Of a stretch of 64,000 nucleotides of DNA, positions 18,149 through 27,207 are shown piece by piece. The stretch covers positions 123,028-187,027 of the forward strand of contig JBIQKZ010000006.1 of assembly GCA_044464765.1 (NCBI GenBank). The letters run 5' to 3'. Below the pieces are notes generated by a model, which worked only from the letters and a program-made list of their open reading frames with translations, made no database searches and was not told the origin of the DNA. Origin of the DNA: JBIQKZ01 sp044464765. Lineage in GTDB: Bacteria > Pseudomonadota > Gammaproteobacteria > Burkholderiales > Burkholderiaceae_B. The position numbers and the translations under genes were made by a program. Numbering within the stretch: position 1 is the stretch's first letter; the number at the start of each line of letters is the position of its first letter.

Positions 18149-18266
18149 AGGTAATCCTTTGAAAATGTTGTGAAAAACAAAAGATTCTAGCACTTTTCAA
18201 GGCAAGCTAGCAAGTTGAATATGCAAGAACCCTTGAAAACCCAGGCCGAGCCGGACGCGATGGCCT

Positions 18267-18521
18267 TCAGCGCCGCACCATGAAGTGCACTGCCTGGTCG
18301 CCGGACTGAACTTGCGCCGCCAGCACATTGCCCGTTTGTTTGGAAAACGCTTGAAAGTCGCGAATCGCGTTGATATCCGTTGTAGTGACTTTCAGCACCT
18401 GGCCGCTGTCCAGTTGAGCCAGCGCTTTCTTTGCACGTAGGATGGGCAAAGGGCATTTCAGGCCCTTTGCATCGATTTCGAGATCAAAAGAGGGAAGATC
18501 CCCGTCACTTTCCGTAGTCAT
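18267..18521 (-). CDS. TusA/SirA-family sulfur carrier protein
   Basis: Small sulfurtransferase that relays persulfide sulfur, for example toward tRNA 2-thiolation. The 84-residue protein has the family signature with the active cysteine in LKCPLPILRAKKAL (about residue 22) and the beta strand VLKVTTTD. It follows alaS by 21 bp. mnmA, a possible downstream user of sulfur, is elsewhere in the window. Whether it is TusA proper or a relative cannot be told from sequence alone. Confidence 0.88.
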   Translation of the reverse strand: MTTESDGDLPSFDLEIDAKGLKCPLPILRAKKALAQLDSGQVLKVTTTDINAIRDFQAFSKQTGNVLAAQVQSGDQAVHFMVRR

Positions 18522-18542
18522 ATCTTCTAGGGCCTGTTCACA

Positions 18543-21167
18543 CTAACCTTCAAGCTGCGCTTCCACCCAGGCACGAACCTGGGCCACTGCCGCCGGCAAG
18601 GCAGCCGCATCGGCGCCGCCGCCCATCGCCATGTCGGGTCGTCCGCCACCTTTGCCACCTACTTGCCTGGCTACGACGCCTACCAAGTCGCCCGCCTTGA
18701 CCTTGCCGACCAGATCGGGCGTAACGCCCGCCACAAGGCTGATCTTGTCATCGGCAACGGTGGCTAAAAGCACGACCGCTGACTTCAGGCGGTCTTTCAG
18801 TTGATCGACCATGCCGCGCAAGGCTTTTGGATCCGCGCCCGCAATATTGGCGACCAGCAACTTGACGCCTCCCGCCAGCTCGACCGCCTTGGCCGCCAGG
18901 TCGTTGCCGGCCGACGCCGCCAATTTGCTTTGCGCCTGCTCCAACCCGCGTTCGAGCGCCTTGACCTGGGCCTGCATTTGAACGATGCGGTCAGCAAGAT
19001 CGGCCGGCTGTGCCTTGAGCAAGGCGGCGGCATGCAAGAGCGTGTCGTTGGTTTGTTGAACCCACTTCAAGGCGCCCTCGCCCGTAATGGCCTCGATGCG
19101 TCGCACCCCGGCGGCAACCCCGCCCTCGGATACGATCTTGAACAAACCAATATCGCCCGTGCGCTGCACATGAATGCCGCCGCACAGCTCGCGTGAAAAA
19201 CCGATATCAAGCACGCGGACCACGTCGCCGTATTTCTCGCCGAATAGCGCCATCGCACCGCCCTGCACGGCTTCATCATAAGACATGTGCTGAGCCTGAA
19301 CGGCGTGGTTTTGCAACACCTCGGCATTGACGATTTCTTCAACCTGCCGGATTTGCGCGGCGGTAACCGCGCCATCGTGTGCGAAGTCGAAACGGGTTTT
19401 ATCGGGATCGACCAGCGAACCACGCTGCTGGACGTGATCGCCCAGCACCTGGCGCAACGCCTTGTGCATTAGATGGGTGGCCGAATGATTTCGTATGGTG
19501 CGTGCGCGCAACGCACCGTCCACACGCGCTTGCACACTATCGCCGACCGACAGGGAACCGTTCGTTACCTTTCCGTGGTGGCCGAACACCGAGTTCTGTA
19601 TCTTCTGGGTATCCAGGACGGCAAAGCTGGCTGCATCGTTCAACAGAGCGCCGGTATCACCCACCTGCCCACCCGATTCGGCGTAGAAAGGCGTGGCGTC
19701 CAGGACCACAATGGCATCCTGGTTCTGCTCGACACGCTCGACTGCCGTCCCGTCGACGTACAACGCCGTAATTTTTGCCTGGCCCTCGAGGTTCTCGTAA
19801 CCATGAAAATGGGTGTCAACCCCTTGGTAAGAAAGGTCGGCGGCCGCCTTGAACTTGCCGGCCGCACGGGCCTGATCGCGTTGCCGGGCCATGGCGGCCT
19901 CGAACCCCGGCAAATCGACCTCAACATTTCTTTCGCGACAGATATCCGCCGTCAAGTCCACCGGAAACCCATAGGTATCGTACAAAGTGAACAGGGTTTG
20001 CCCATCCAGTACGCCTTTGTCCGGGATAGCGGCCAACGCCGAATCCAGGATCTTCATCCCATTCTCCAGGGTTTCGCTGAAACGCTCTTCTTCTTGCTTG
20101 AGCACCTGCTCGACACGCGCCTGATTGCGGGCGAGCTCGGGATAGGCTTGGCCCATCTCTGCGACGAGATCACCGACCAGGCGATGGAAGAACACCTTGG
20201 TCTGGCCCAACTTGTGGCCATGACGCAAGGCGCGGCGCACAATGCGGCGCAAAACGTAGCCTCGGCCCTCGTTGCTGGGGATCACGCCATCGACAATCAG
20301 GAAGCTGCATGCGCGAATGTGGTCCGCAATGACCTTGAGCGAATTGTTACCCAGATCGACGCAACCGGTTTCGCGGGCCGCCGCCTTGATCAAGGTCTGG
20401 AAGAGATCGATTTCGTAATTGGAATGCACGTGCTGCAAGACAGCAGCTATGCGTTCCAGGCCCATGCCGGTATCGACGCATGGCTTGGGCAAAGGTGTCA
20501 TCGTGCCATCGGCGGCGCGCTCGAACTGCATGAACACCAGGTTCCAGATCTCGATGTAGCGATCGCCGTCTTCGTCGGGTGAACCGGGAGGCCCGCCCCA
20601 TACGTCAGGGCCATGATCGTAGAAAATCTCGGAACACGGGCCGCAAGGACCGGTGTCGCCCATTTGCCAGAAGTTGTCCGAAGCGTAGCGCGCACCTTTG
20701 TTATCGCCAATGCGGACGATGCGTTCCGCAGGCACGCGGATTTCGTTCAACCAGATATCGTAGGCTTCGTCGTCTTCCTGATAAACGGTCACCCACAGTT
20801 TTTCTTGCGGCAAGCCGTAGCCGACTGTTAGCAGTTCCCAGGCAAAGTGAATGGCGTCCCGTTTGAAATAATCGCCAAAGCTGAAATTGCCAAGCATTTC
20901 AAAGAAGGTGTGATGCCGTGCGGTGTAGCCGACGTTCTCGAGGTCGTTATGCTTGCCGCCTGCGCGCACGCAGCGCTGCGAGCTGGTGGCGCGCGCATAG
21001 GACCGGGTTTCCTTGCCTGTAAAAACATCCTTGAACTGAACCATGCCGGCATTTGTAAACAGCAAAGTCGGGTCGTTGGCGGGGATGAGCGACGACGAAG
21101 GCACCACGGTATGGTTCTTGGACTCGAAGAACGATAAGAACTTTTGTCGGATTTCGGAGGTTTTCAT
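18543..21167 (-). CDS. alaS: alanyl-tRNA synthetase
   Basis: Class II synthetase charging tRNA-Ala and editing Ser/Gly mischarges. The 874-residue protein begins MKTSEIRQKFLSFFESKNH, with TLLFTNAGMVQFKDVFTG in the catalytic core, the editing-site zinc residues in NHSATHLMHKAL and CGGIHV, and the C-Ala domain (GGKGGGRPDMAMGGG). ATG 21167 is set by conserved residues; an upstream in-frame start would add 10 residues. Confidence 0.97.
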   Translation of the reverse strand: MKTSEIRQKFLSFFESKNHTVVPSSSLIPANDPTLLFTNAGMVQFKDVFTGKETRSYARATSSQRCVRAGGKHNDLENVGYTARHHTFFEMLGNFSFGDYFKRDAIHFAWELLTVGYGLPQEKLWVTVYQEDDEAYDIWLNEIRVPAERIVRIGDNKGARYASDNFWQMGDTGPCGPCSEIFYDHGPDVWGGPPGSPDEDGDRYIEIWNLVFMQFERAADGTMTPLPKPCVDTGMGLERIAAVLQHVHSNYEIDLFQTLIKAAARETGCVDLGNNSLKVIADHIRACSFLIVDGVIPSNEGRGYVLRRIVRRALRHGHKLGQTKVFFHRLVGDLVAEMGQAYPELARNQARVEQVLKQEEERFSETLENGMKILDSALAAIPDKGVLDGQTLFTLYDTYGFPVDLTADICRERNVEVDLPGFEAAMARQRDQARAAGKFKAAADLSYQGVDTHFHGYENLEGQAKITALYVDGTAVERVEQNQDAIVVLDATPFYAESGGQVGDTGALLNDAASFAVLDTQKIQNSVFGHHGKVTNGSLSVGDSVQARVDGALRARTIRNHSATHLMHKALRQVLGDHVQQRGSLVDPDKTRFDFAHDGAVTAAQIRQVEEIVNAEVLQNHAVQAQHMSYDEAVQGGAMALFGEKYGDVVRVLDIGFSRELCGGIHVQRTGDIGLFKIVSEGGVAAGVRRIEAITGEGALKWVQQTNDTLLHAAALLKAQPADLADRIVQMQAQVKALERGLEQAQSKLAASAGNDLAAKAVELAGGVKLLVANIAGADPKALRGMVDQLKDRLKSAVVLLATVADDKISLVAGVTPDLVGKVKAGDLVGVVARQVGGKGGGRPDMAMGGGADAAALPAAVAQVRAWVEAQLEG

Positions 21168-21199
21168 TACAGACAAGCGCGATTTATAGGTAACCAACG

Positions 21200-21205
21200 A
21201 TTATA
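21200..21205 (-). promoter_or_regulatory. candidate -10 element for alaS
   Basis: The minus strand reads TATAAT 33 bases before the alaS start codon. No convincing -35 hexamer is visible at 16-18 bp, so the promoter assignment is tentative. Confidence 0.35.
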
Positions 21206-21295
21206 GAGGGTGTTTCGGCCCAGCACGCGGCACAAGGGGAACTTCGGGGCCGCTGGGTGCCAAACGTTGGAAAAAGGAGGAATTAACCGGCGCGG

Positions 21296-22306
21296 TCAGG
21301 AACGTTCGCCCAAGCCGGGGTGGATCAGGGGCGCCAGTTGAGCGACCACCGAGACGGCAATGACGGCTGGCAGTTTGCTTGAGGTTTGCACCAGGCCAAT
21401 GGGACAAACCATGCGATCAACGAGCTCTTGCGGGAAGCGTCGGGAAAGCTGGGAGCGGAATCGGGCGTTTTTGGTTTTGGAGCCGATCAGTCCGAGAAAA
21501 CAAAATGGCTTGTGCCGGAACACATTTTGAATGATTTCCAGGTCCAGCGCATGGCTGTGCGTCAGCACCAGCCAATAGGCATCGTCGGGGCAATCGACAA
21601 CATCCGCCGCGTCGCCTTGAACCAAGGTGACATTGTCCGGGATGCTGTCGGGCCAGGCATCGTCACGCGGGTCCAGCCAGAACACACTGACCGGAAGTGT
21701 GCCCAGTAATTGCACGATCGCCTTGCCAACGTGCCCAGCACCGCAGACCACTACTTGAAGGGTATGGCCGCCCACCACGTCCGTCAGCATTCCGGACGCC
21801 TCGTCCCAAGAACTGCCCAAAGGGGCGTCGGTGGGCGCTTCTCCGAGGAAATCCAGCCTGGATGAGCCTGAGGATAGATTGACCTTGCGCATGGCTTTCC
21901 GCCCTTGGGCGATATGGGCCTGCACGTCTTCGCACCAGCCAAGGTCGCCAGGCTGAAAGTACTCGAAGGCCAGCCATACTGCTCCACCGCAGCATTGGCC
22001 CAGGCTGGGGCCCAAGGCATAATGCCGCACTTGGGCGCGCGGGCCGGCCTGCGCCAGCATTTGTCGGGCAAGCTCGATGGCCTGCAACTCAAGGTGGCCG
22101 CCGCCAATGGTATTCCAAGCCTTCTGGGCATCGACCCACATGCGTGCGCCCTCATCGCGAGGCGCCGACCCTTTGACCTGGACCACGCTGATCAACACCT
22201 GCGGCCGTCCGGCCCGCATGCCTTGCAACAAGCCTTTCACCCAGCCCAAATGGCCCGCAAGGTGAGCAGACGCAGGGGCCGCAGGGCGATCGACCAAATT
22301 AGCCAT
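21296..22306 (-). CDS. xdhC: XdhC, xanthine dehydrogenase maturation/MoCo sulfuration factor
   Basis: XdhC binds molybdenum cofactor and supports its sulfuration and insertion into xanthine dehydrogenase. The protein (336 residues from ATG 22306, which follows AGGCGG) has the XdhC/CoxI N-terminal domain (VQVKGSAPRDEGARMWV, IGGGHLELQAI, QCCGGAVWLAFE). A Rossmann-like C-terminal part contains VVCGAGHVGKAIVQLLG and LIGSKTKNARFRSQL. It sits 68 bp after xdhA, where xdhB would normally intervene, so its client's catalytic subunit is not encoded here. Confidence 0.9.
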   Translation of the reverse strand: MANLVDRPAAPASAHLAGHLGWVKGLLQGMRAGRPQVLISVVQVKGSAPRDEGARMWVDAQKAWNTIGGGHLELQAIELARQMLAQAGPRAQVRHYALGPSLGQCCGGAVWLAFEYFQPGDLGWCEDVQAHIAQGRKAMRKVNLSSGSSRLDFLGEAPTDAPLGSSWDEASGMLTDVVGGHTLQVVVCGAGHVGKAIVQLLGTLPVSVFWLDPRDDAWPDSIPDNVTLVQGDAADVVDCPDDAYWLVLTHSHALDLEIIQNVFRHKPFCFLGLIGSKTKNARFRSQLSRRFPQELVDRMVCPIGLVQTSSKLPAVIAVSVVAQLAPLIHPGLGERS

Positions 22307-22374
22307 TACCGCCTGCCGGTTTGCCGCCAAATGGAATGCACGTTCGACACATAAACCCCTTTTAACCTTTTAAC

Positions 22375-23823
22375 TTAGACCCGGGTCTCGGCAACCCCGG
22401 TGCTCTCGAGATAAAAACGATACAACAAGTTTTGCGCCGCCTTCAGCCGGTAGTTGCTTGATGCGCGCATATCGCTAAGCGGCTGGTAATCCTGGCTAAG
22501 CGCCTCCATAGCGCGAGCAACGGAGGCCTCGCTCCATTCGGCGCCGGCCAGGGCCTGCTCCGCGTGCTGGGCCCGCTTCGACGTGGCCGCCATGCCGCCA
22601 TGCGCTATCCGCACGGACGCCACCTTGCCCTGATCAACCGTAATGGCATAAGCGCTGCACACCGCCGAAATGTCCTGGTCCACACGTTTCGATAGTTTGT
22701 AAGTGGCCACCTGCGTATTCTCGGAACGTAATGGGATCAACACGCTTTCAACAAACTCGCCGGGCAGGCGGTCTTGCTTGCGATAGTCGAGATACAGGTC
22801 TTCCAGTGCAAGCTCGCGCCGACTGTCACCCTTGCGCAGCACCACGCGCGCGCCAATGGCAATCATGAATGGGGCGCTATCGCCAATCGGCGACCCATTG
22901 GCCAAATTGCCAACCAGAGTGCCCGAATTGCGGATCGGCATGGAGGCGAAACGCTTCCAGAGTTCACGAACTTCGGGGTATTCGGCTTCAATGGCTTCAT
23001 AACCCTCGTTGAGCAATACCGACGCACCGATGCTCAGATTGCCGTCCTTGCGTTCGATGTGGTTCAGGTCGGCTACATTGCCCAGATAGATGACTTTTTC
23101 CAAGGTCATCAATTGTTTGGTCACCCATAGGCCGACATCGGTTCCCCCCGCCAACAAGACGGCATCGGGGTGCGCTTCATACAACGCGGCGAGTTCATCG
23201 GAGGTGTCCGGCGCAAAATACGTTTGGCCCCCACTTTGGACACACAAGGCGGAACCAGCGGCTTTTTTGGCCAGACCGGCCAATTTGCCCTGGACATCGC
23301 CAAGATCCAGACGCGCCTCGGGGTAGTCGCCCATGGCCTGGGCCGCGTCGATGATAGGCCGATAGCCGGTGCAACGACACAGATTGCCCGAAAGATGATC
23401 CAGCACCTCGTCGCGGTCGGGTTGCGCATGCCCATTTTGATACATGGTGTACATGGACATGATGAAACCCGGCGTGCAAAAGCCGCATTGCGAACCGTGA
23501 TGATCCACCATGGCTTGCTGGGCGGGATGCAACTGCTTGTTGGCGTCGGTAATCCCTTCGACGGTCCAGATGGCCTTGCCGTCGATCGTGGGCAAAAAAC
23601 GGATACAGGCGTTGACGGCGCGCAAGCCCACCTTGCCATTCGGGTCGAGACTGGCTTCGGATATCGTGCACGCACCGCAATCGCCCTCGGCGCAGCCTTC
23701 CTTGGTTCCGGTCAGGCCCAGCGTTTCACGCAGGTACTGAAGGACGGTCTGGGTGGGCGATTCCGGCGTAACCTGCTTCAGCTCGCCATTTAGATAAAAA
23801 CTGATGGTGTTTCTGTGGCTCAT
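22375..23823 (-). CDS. xdhA: xanthine dehydrogenase small subunit XdhA (2Fe-2S and FAD)
   Basis: Electron-transfer subunit of xanthine dehydrogenase. The 482-residue protein has a plant-type [2Fe-2S] domain (EGCAEGDCGACTI, about 42-54), the second alpha-helical 2Fe-2S domain (GSQCGFCTPGFIMS and GNLCRCTGYRPI), then the FAD domain (VLLAGGTDVGLWVTKQ, GTLVGNLANGSPIGD) and the CODH-type C-terminal domain. Its start overlaps allA by 4 bp. The molybdopterin subunit XdhB that should follow is missing from this locus. Confidence 0.93.
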   Translation of the reverse strand: MSHRNTISFYLNGELKQVTPESPTQTVLQYLRETLGLTGTKEGCAEGDCGACTISEASLDPNGKVGLRAVNACIRFLPTIDGKAIWTVEGITDANKQLHPAQQAMVDHHGSQCGFCTPGFIMSMYTMYQNGHAQPDRDEVLDHLSGNLCRCTGYRPIIDAAQAMGDYPEARLDLGDVQGKLAGLAKKAAGSALCVQSGGQTYFAPDTSDELAALYEAHPDAVLLAGGTDVGLWVTKQLMTLEKVIYLGNVADLNHIERKDGNLSIGASVLLNEGYEAIEAEYPEVRELWKRFASMPIRNSGTLVGNLANGSPIGDSAPFMIAIGARVVLRKGDSRRELALEDLYLDYRKQDRLPGEFVESVLIPLRSENTQVATYKLSKRVDQDISAVCSAYAITVDQGKVASVRIAHGGMAATSKRAQHAEQALAGAEWSEASVARAMEALSQDYQPLSDMRASSNYRLKAAQNLLYRFYLESTGVAETRV

Positions 23824-24347
23824 GGTAGTTGCCCTTGTGGATTCACGGATGTTCCATCCACGATATAGGTTTGCTCAAGATCGCATTCATCGCAATTAGG
23901 CGCGACGCCGATTCGGTCGACGACAATGAAATCGCCCTGCTTGTCCAGCGACATCAGGGGGTGGTGCCAGGTACCGGCATGGTAGTTCACACCTTGTATG
24001 CCTTGTACATAAAAGGCACGCAAGCCGGTTTCGTCTGGCTTGTCGTTGGCGCCGTTGGGAGCCACCACGGCCACGAAGGGCGTCTGGTCGAACGGGATCC
24101 AGGCCTGGCTGCCGCGCGGGTGGCGCTCGAGCATGCCGATGCGGATCGGAAAGGCGAATGCGTCGCCGCGCGCCAGGCTGATGCCCGCCTGACCGTCGTC
24201 GCCGAATACCTGCACCTTACCCAGATGGTGAAAGCGCTGCGTACTGCCGTTGTTGATCGGAAACCAATCGCTGCCCTGCATTTCAATGACATCGCCAAAG
24301 GGCGCAAATGCCGCTTTGGTCAAGGGTTCCAGCTTTAATATGGCCAC
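23820..24347 (-). CDS. allA: ureidoglycolate lyase
   Basis: Splits ureidoglycolate into glyoxylate and urea, the last step of the pathway. The 175-residue protein has the family pattern KAAFAPFGDVIE at the N-terminus, the FPIRIGMLERHPRGSQAWIP cupin core, and GVNYHAGTWHHPL. The start is GTG with AGGAG eight bases upstream. It overlaps xdhA by 4 bp. Allantoicase, which would make its substrate, is not in the window. Confidence 0.92.
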   Translation of the reverse strand: MAILKLEPLTKAAFAPFGDVIEMQGSDWFPINNGSTQRFHHLGKVQVFGDDGQAGISLARGDAFAFPIRIGMLERHPRGSQAWIPFDQTPFVAVVAPNGANDKPDETGLRAFYVQGIQGVNYHAGTWHHPLMSLDKQGDFIVVDRIGVAPNCDECDLEQTYIVDGTSVNPQGQLP

Positions 24348-24382
24348 GTCCTTGTCTCCTGAATACTATAAATCTTTCTGTG

Positions 24383-24931
24383 CTACCCACCAACCCCGGC
24401 GGGATTGGCCAGCAAGTCCTCTAGCCTGAAGCGGCCGATCTTGTAAATTTGCCGCAAGCTCTCGGCCATTTCGTCGTCGGTCGACAAGCCCAGGCGCCGT
24501 TGGAATTCGGCAATAATGCCGGCGCGATCGTATCCACGCACCGCGACAATAAAGGGGAAGCCAAACTTCTGCTGGTAGTCGGTGTTCAGTTGAGTCAGTG
24601 TGTTGAACTCTTCTTCCGAGCATTGATCCAGGCCTGCGCCGGCTTGCTCCGAAGTTGACTCGGGTGTCAGTTCGCCGCGAATAGCGGCCTTGCCGGCGAG
24701 TTCGGGGTGGGCGCGAATCAATTTCAACTGAGCCGCGCGACCCGCAGACTCGATTTGCTCGACCATGGCCCGATACAAAGCCTCGAGACTATCGAAAGGC
24801 CGCCGGGCTGCGATCTGCTGCGGCACCCAGGCGGAGTGCTCGAAAATACCCCCCAGGACGCCGACAAACCGTTCTTCCGGCAAAGTGTTCAGTGTTTTCA
24901 GGTTCTGGGCTTGAATGGATGTGGCCGTCAT
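24383..24931 (-). CDS. uraD: OHCU decarboxylase
   Basis: Decarboxylates 2-oxo-4-hydroxy-4-carboxy-5-ureidoimidazoline to S-allantoin. The 182-residue protein has FVGVLGGIFEHSAWVPQQIA, the catalytic histidine in IRAHPELAGKAA, FGFPFIVAVRGYDRAGI and the closing QIYKIGRFRLEDLL. ATG 24931 is chosen from the family start. It lies between puuE and allA in the same operon. Confidence 0.93.
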   Translation of the reverse strand: MTATSIQAQNLKTLNTLPEERFVGVLGGIFEHSAWVPQQIAARRPFDSLEALYRAMVEQIESAGRAAQLKLIRAHPELAGKAAIRGELTPESTSEQAGAGLDQCSEEEFNTLTQLNTDYQQKFGFPFIVAVRGYDRAGIIAEFQRRLGLSTDDEMAESLRQIYKIGRFRLEDLLANPAGVGG

Positions 24932-24951
24932 GGTGGGGTGGCGCCTCCGGT

Positions 24952-25887
24952 CTAAGATGTTGCGGGATGGTGTTCTGCCCAGTGCCGGGCGATGTCGACG
25001 CGCCGGCAAACCCAGACATCGTCGTGTCGCTGGATATGATCCAGCAGCCGCTGCAAGCCGGCAAAGCGGCCCGGACGGCCGATAAGCCGACAATGCAGAC
25101 CAATGGAAAGCATCTTGGGCTGGATATTTCCTTCGGCGTAAAGCACGTCGAATGCGTCTTTCACGTACTGGTAGAAATGATCGCCGGTATTAAAGCCCTG
25201 GGGCGTGGCGAAGCGCATGTCGTTGGTGTCCAGCGTATAGGGCACTACCAGGTGCTGACGCGTACTTCCGTCGGATAGCGTCACGTCGGTCCAGAAAGGC
25301 AGATCATCGCCATAGTAGTCGGAATCGTACAGAAAACCGCCTTGTTCTACGACCAACCGTCGCGTGTTGGGACTGTCGCGCCCTGTGTACCACCCTTCGG
25401 GAGGCCGACCGGTGAGGTCCTTGATAACCTGAATGCAGCGCTGCATGTGATCGCGTTCTGTATCAGGGTCGACAGACTGATAATGAATCCAGCGATAGCC
25501 GTGGCCCGCGATTTCGTGTCCCAGCTCGACAAAGGCGCGCGCCACGTCGGGATTACGCTCGAGCGCCATGCCAATGCCGAAGATGGTCATGGGCAGTCCG
25601 CGGCGCTCGAATTCACGCAAAATGCGCCATACCCCCGCCCGTGAGCCATACTCGTAAATCGATTCCATCGAGAGGTGCCGATCAGCATAAGCCGCCGCTC
25701 CCACGATTTCCGACAGGAACTGCTCGGACGCCGGATCACCGTGCAATACGCAATTTTCGCCGCCTTCCTCGTAGTTCAATACAAACTGCACCGCCACTTT
25801 GGCCTTGCCGGGCCAGCGGGGATCGGGCGGCTGGGCGCCATAACCGATAAGATCGCGGGGATAGTTCTCGGAAAGAGACTCGGACAT
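24952..25887 (-). CDS. puuE: allantoinase, polysaccharide-deacetylase type
   Basis: Metal-independent allantoinase that hydrolyses allantoin to allantoate. The 311-residue protein shows the NodB-like fold with VQFVLNYEEGGENCVLHGD, SRAGVWRILREF, ELGHEIAGHGYRWIHYQ, the WYTGRDSPNTRRL block typical of PuuE, and SIGLHCRLIGRPGR. It follows the GntR regulator by 9 bp and precedes uraD by 20 bp, forming one operon. Confidence 0.92.
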   Translation of the reverse strand: MSESLSENYPRDLIGYGAQPPDPRWPGKAKVAVQFVLNYEEGGENCVLHGDPASEQFLSEIVGAAAYADRHLSMESIYEYGSRAGVWRILREFERRGLPMTIFGIGMALERNPDVARAFVELGHEIAGHGYRWIHYQSVDPDTERDHMQRCIQVIKDLTGRPPEGWYTGRDSPNTRRLVVEQGGFLYDSDYYGDDLPFWTDVTLSDGSTRQHLVVPYTLDTNDMRFATPQGFNTGDHFYQYVKDAFDVLYAEGNIQPKMLSIGLHCRLIGRPGRFAGLQRLLDHIQRHDDVWVCRRVDIARHWAEHHPATS

Positions 25888-25896
25888 GGAATTTCC

Positions 25897-26649
25897 TTAA
25901 CGCTTGATACTGAAAATGGCCCAGGGATCGACTTGGGGTTCGCCGGAGGTGTTCATACGATGTTCGCAATCCAGCAAATGGTGGCGCATGGCCGCTTGCG
26001 CGCCCTGCTTGTCCCGTTCTGCCAGAAAATCCAGAATTTCCTGATGCTCGGCGTACGAGCAGGTGCTAGCGCCGGGGCGGTCGTGGTAGGCAATGATAAG
26101 CGTCGTGCGCGAACACAGACTGTGCATCAGCTCGGTCAGCACATCGTTGCCCGCCAGGCGCGCCAGCTTGACGTGAAACGCGTTGGACAACCTCAACCAA
26201 CTGATGCGATCACCCTGCTCGAAGGCCTTGCGCTCTTGGCGCACCATTTCACGCAAGGGCTCCAGCCGCTGCTCGAGATCGTCAAACGTAAGCAGTTTGT
26301 CGATCAGCAAGCCCTCGACCGACTGACGCGCTTCGAACACGTCCAGAGTTTCTTTTGCCGTGGGCTGCCAGACAAAGGCACCCCGATTGGGTTGGAGCAC
26401 CACCAGCTTGTCGTGCGCCAATTGCGCCAGCGCGCCCCGAACGGTGGCCCGTGAACAATCGAAAATACCGCACAAGGCCGATTCGGTAAGCTTGGCACCC
26501 GGCAACAGCCGCCTATCCATGACCGCGTCAAAGATTGCAGCGTAAACCCGGTCGACCTCGGAGCCTGAGCCTGAACCCTCAAGCAGCGTGGACGCACGCG
26601 GCGCGGCGCTTTCGGCGAGGAAGTCAGAATGCTGGTCAAGGCAAAGCAT
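25897..26649 (-). CDS. GntR-family (FCD) transcriptional regulator of the purine catabolism operon
   Basis: The 250-residue protein has a winged-helix domain (about 30-100; GAKLTESALCGIFDCSRATVRGALAQLAHDKLV) and an all-helical FCD ligand domain with metal-type histidines (NAFHVKLARLAGND, MRHHLLDCEHRM). It is the first gene of the minus operon and faces uraH. It probably represses both directions and is relieved by a pathway intermediate; the effector is inferred, not visible. Confidence 0.88.
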   Translation of the reverse strand: MLCLDQHSDFLAESAAPRASTLLEGSGSGSEVDRVYAAIFDAVMDRRLLPGAKLTESALCGIFDCSRATVRGALAQLAHDKLVVLQPNRGAFVWQPTAKETLDVFEARQSVEGLLIDKLLTFDDLEQRLEPLREMVRQERKAFEQGDRISWLRLSNAFHVKLARLAGNDVLTELMHSLCSRTTLIIAYHDRPGASTCSYAEHQEILDFLAERDKQGAQAAMRHHLLDCEHRMNTSGEPQVDPWAIFSIKR

Positions 26650-26726
26650 GGCGTGAGAAACTCTGGAGTTTTAAGGTAAATGGCTATTGACAATTATTGG
26701 CGGATAAAACAGAATCGTCAACATAA

Positions 26727-26738
26727 ATTGTTAACAAT
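26727..26738. promoter_or_regulatory. palindromic operator candidate between the GntR gene and uraH
   Basis: ATTGTTAACAAT is a perfect 12-bp palindrome in the divergent promoter region. A related half, ATTGACAAT, lies 40 bp away near 26686. The FCD regulator encoded alongside is the natural candidate to bind. Confidence 0.5.
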
Positions 26739-26805
26739 CCGCCCTGGAAGCGGAAATGCTCACCTTTCAACATGGAATCGGGCACCAGCGCCTGACGGAG
26801 ACATC

Positions 26806-27159
26806 ATGGGCAAGCTTTCCACCCACATTCTGGACACCATGCACGGCAAACCCGCCAGCGATGTGCGTATCCAGCTCTATGCCATCCAAAACGAAAAACG
26901 CACGCTGCTGCACGAAACCCGCAGCAATAGCGACGGCCGCTGCGACCAGCCTTTGCTGCAAGGCGATCAAATGCTTCCCGGCATTTACGAATTAGTTTTC
27001 CATGCCGGCGATTATTTTGCCGCCAAAGGGGTCACGCTGCCTACGCCGCGTTTCCTGGATCAAATCGTCTTGCGTTTCGGCATCGCCAGCGCCACCGAAA
27101 ACTACCACGTCCCCTTGGTCGTCACGCCCTGGACCTACTCTACTTACCGGGGCAGCTAA
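26806..27159 (+). CDS. uraH: 5-hydroxyisourate hydrolase, transthyretin-like
   Basis: Hydrolyses 5-hydroxyisourate to OHCU. The 117-residue protein begins MGKLSTHILDTMHGKPASD, with the transthyretin-fold motifs and the C-terminal signature YHVPLVVTPWTYSTYRGS. ATG 26806 follows a GGAG site; upstream in-frame codons are unlike the family. It leads puuD by 48 bp in the plus direction. Confidence 0.95.
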   Translation: MGKLSTHILDTMHGKPASDVRIQLYAIQNEKRTLLHETRSNSDGRCDQPLLQGDQMLPGIYELVFHAGDYFAAKGVTLPTPRFLDQIVLRFGIASATENYHVPLVVTPWTYSTYRGS

Positions 27160-27207
27160 GCGGCTGCCTATCCCCTCTTCTCCCTGAATCCACTTACCGG
27201 AAACCTC

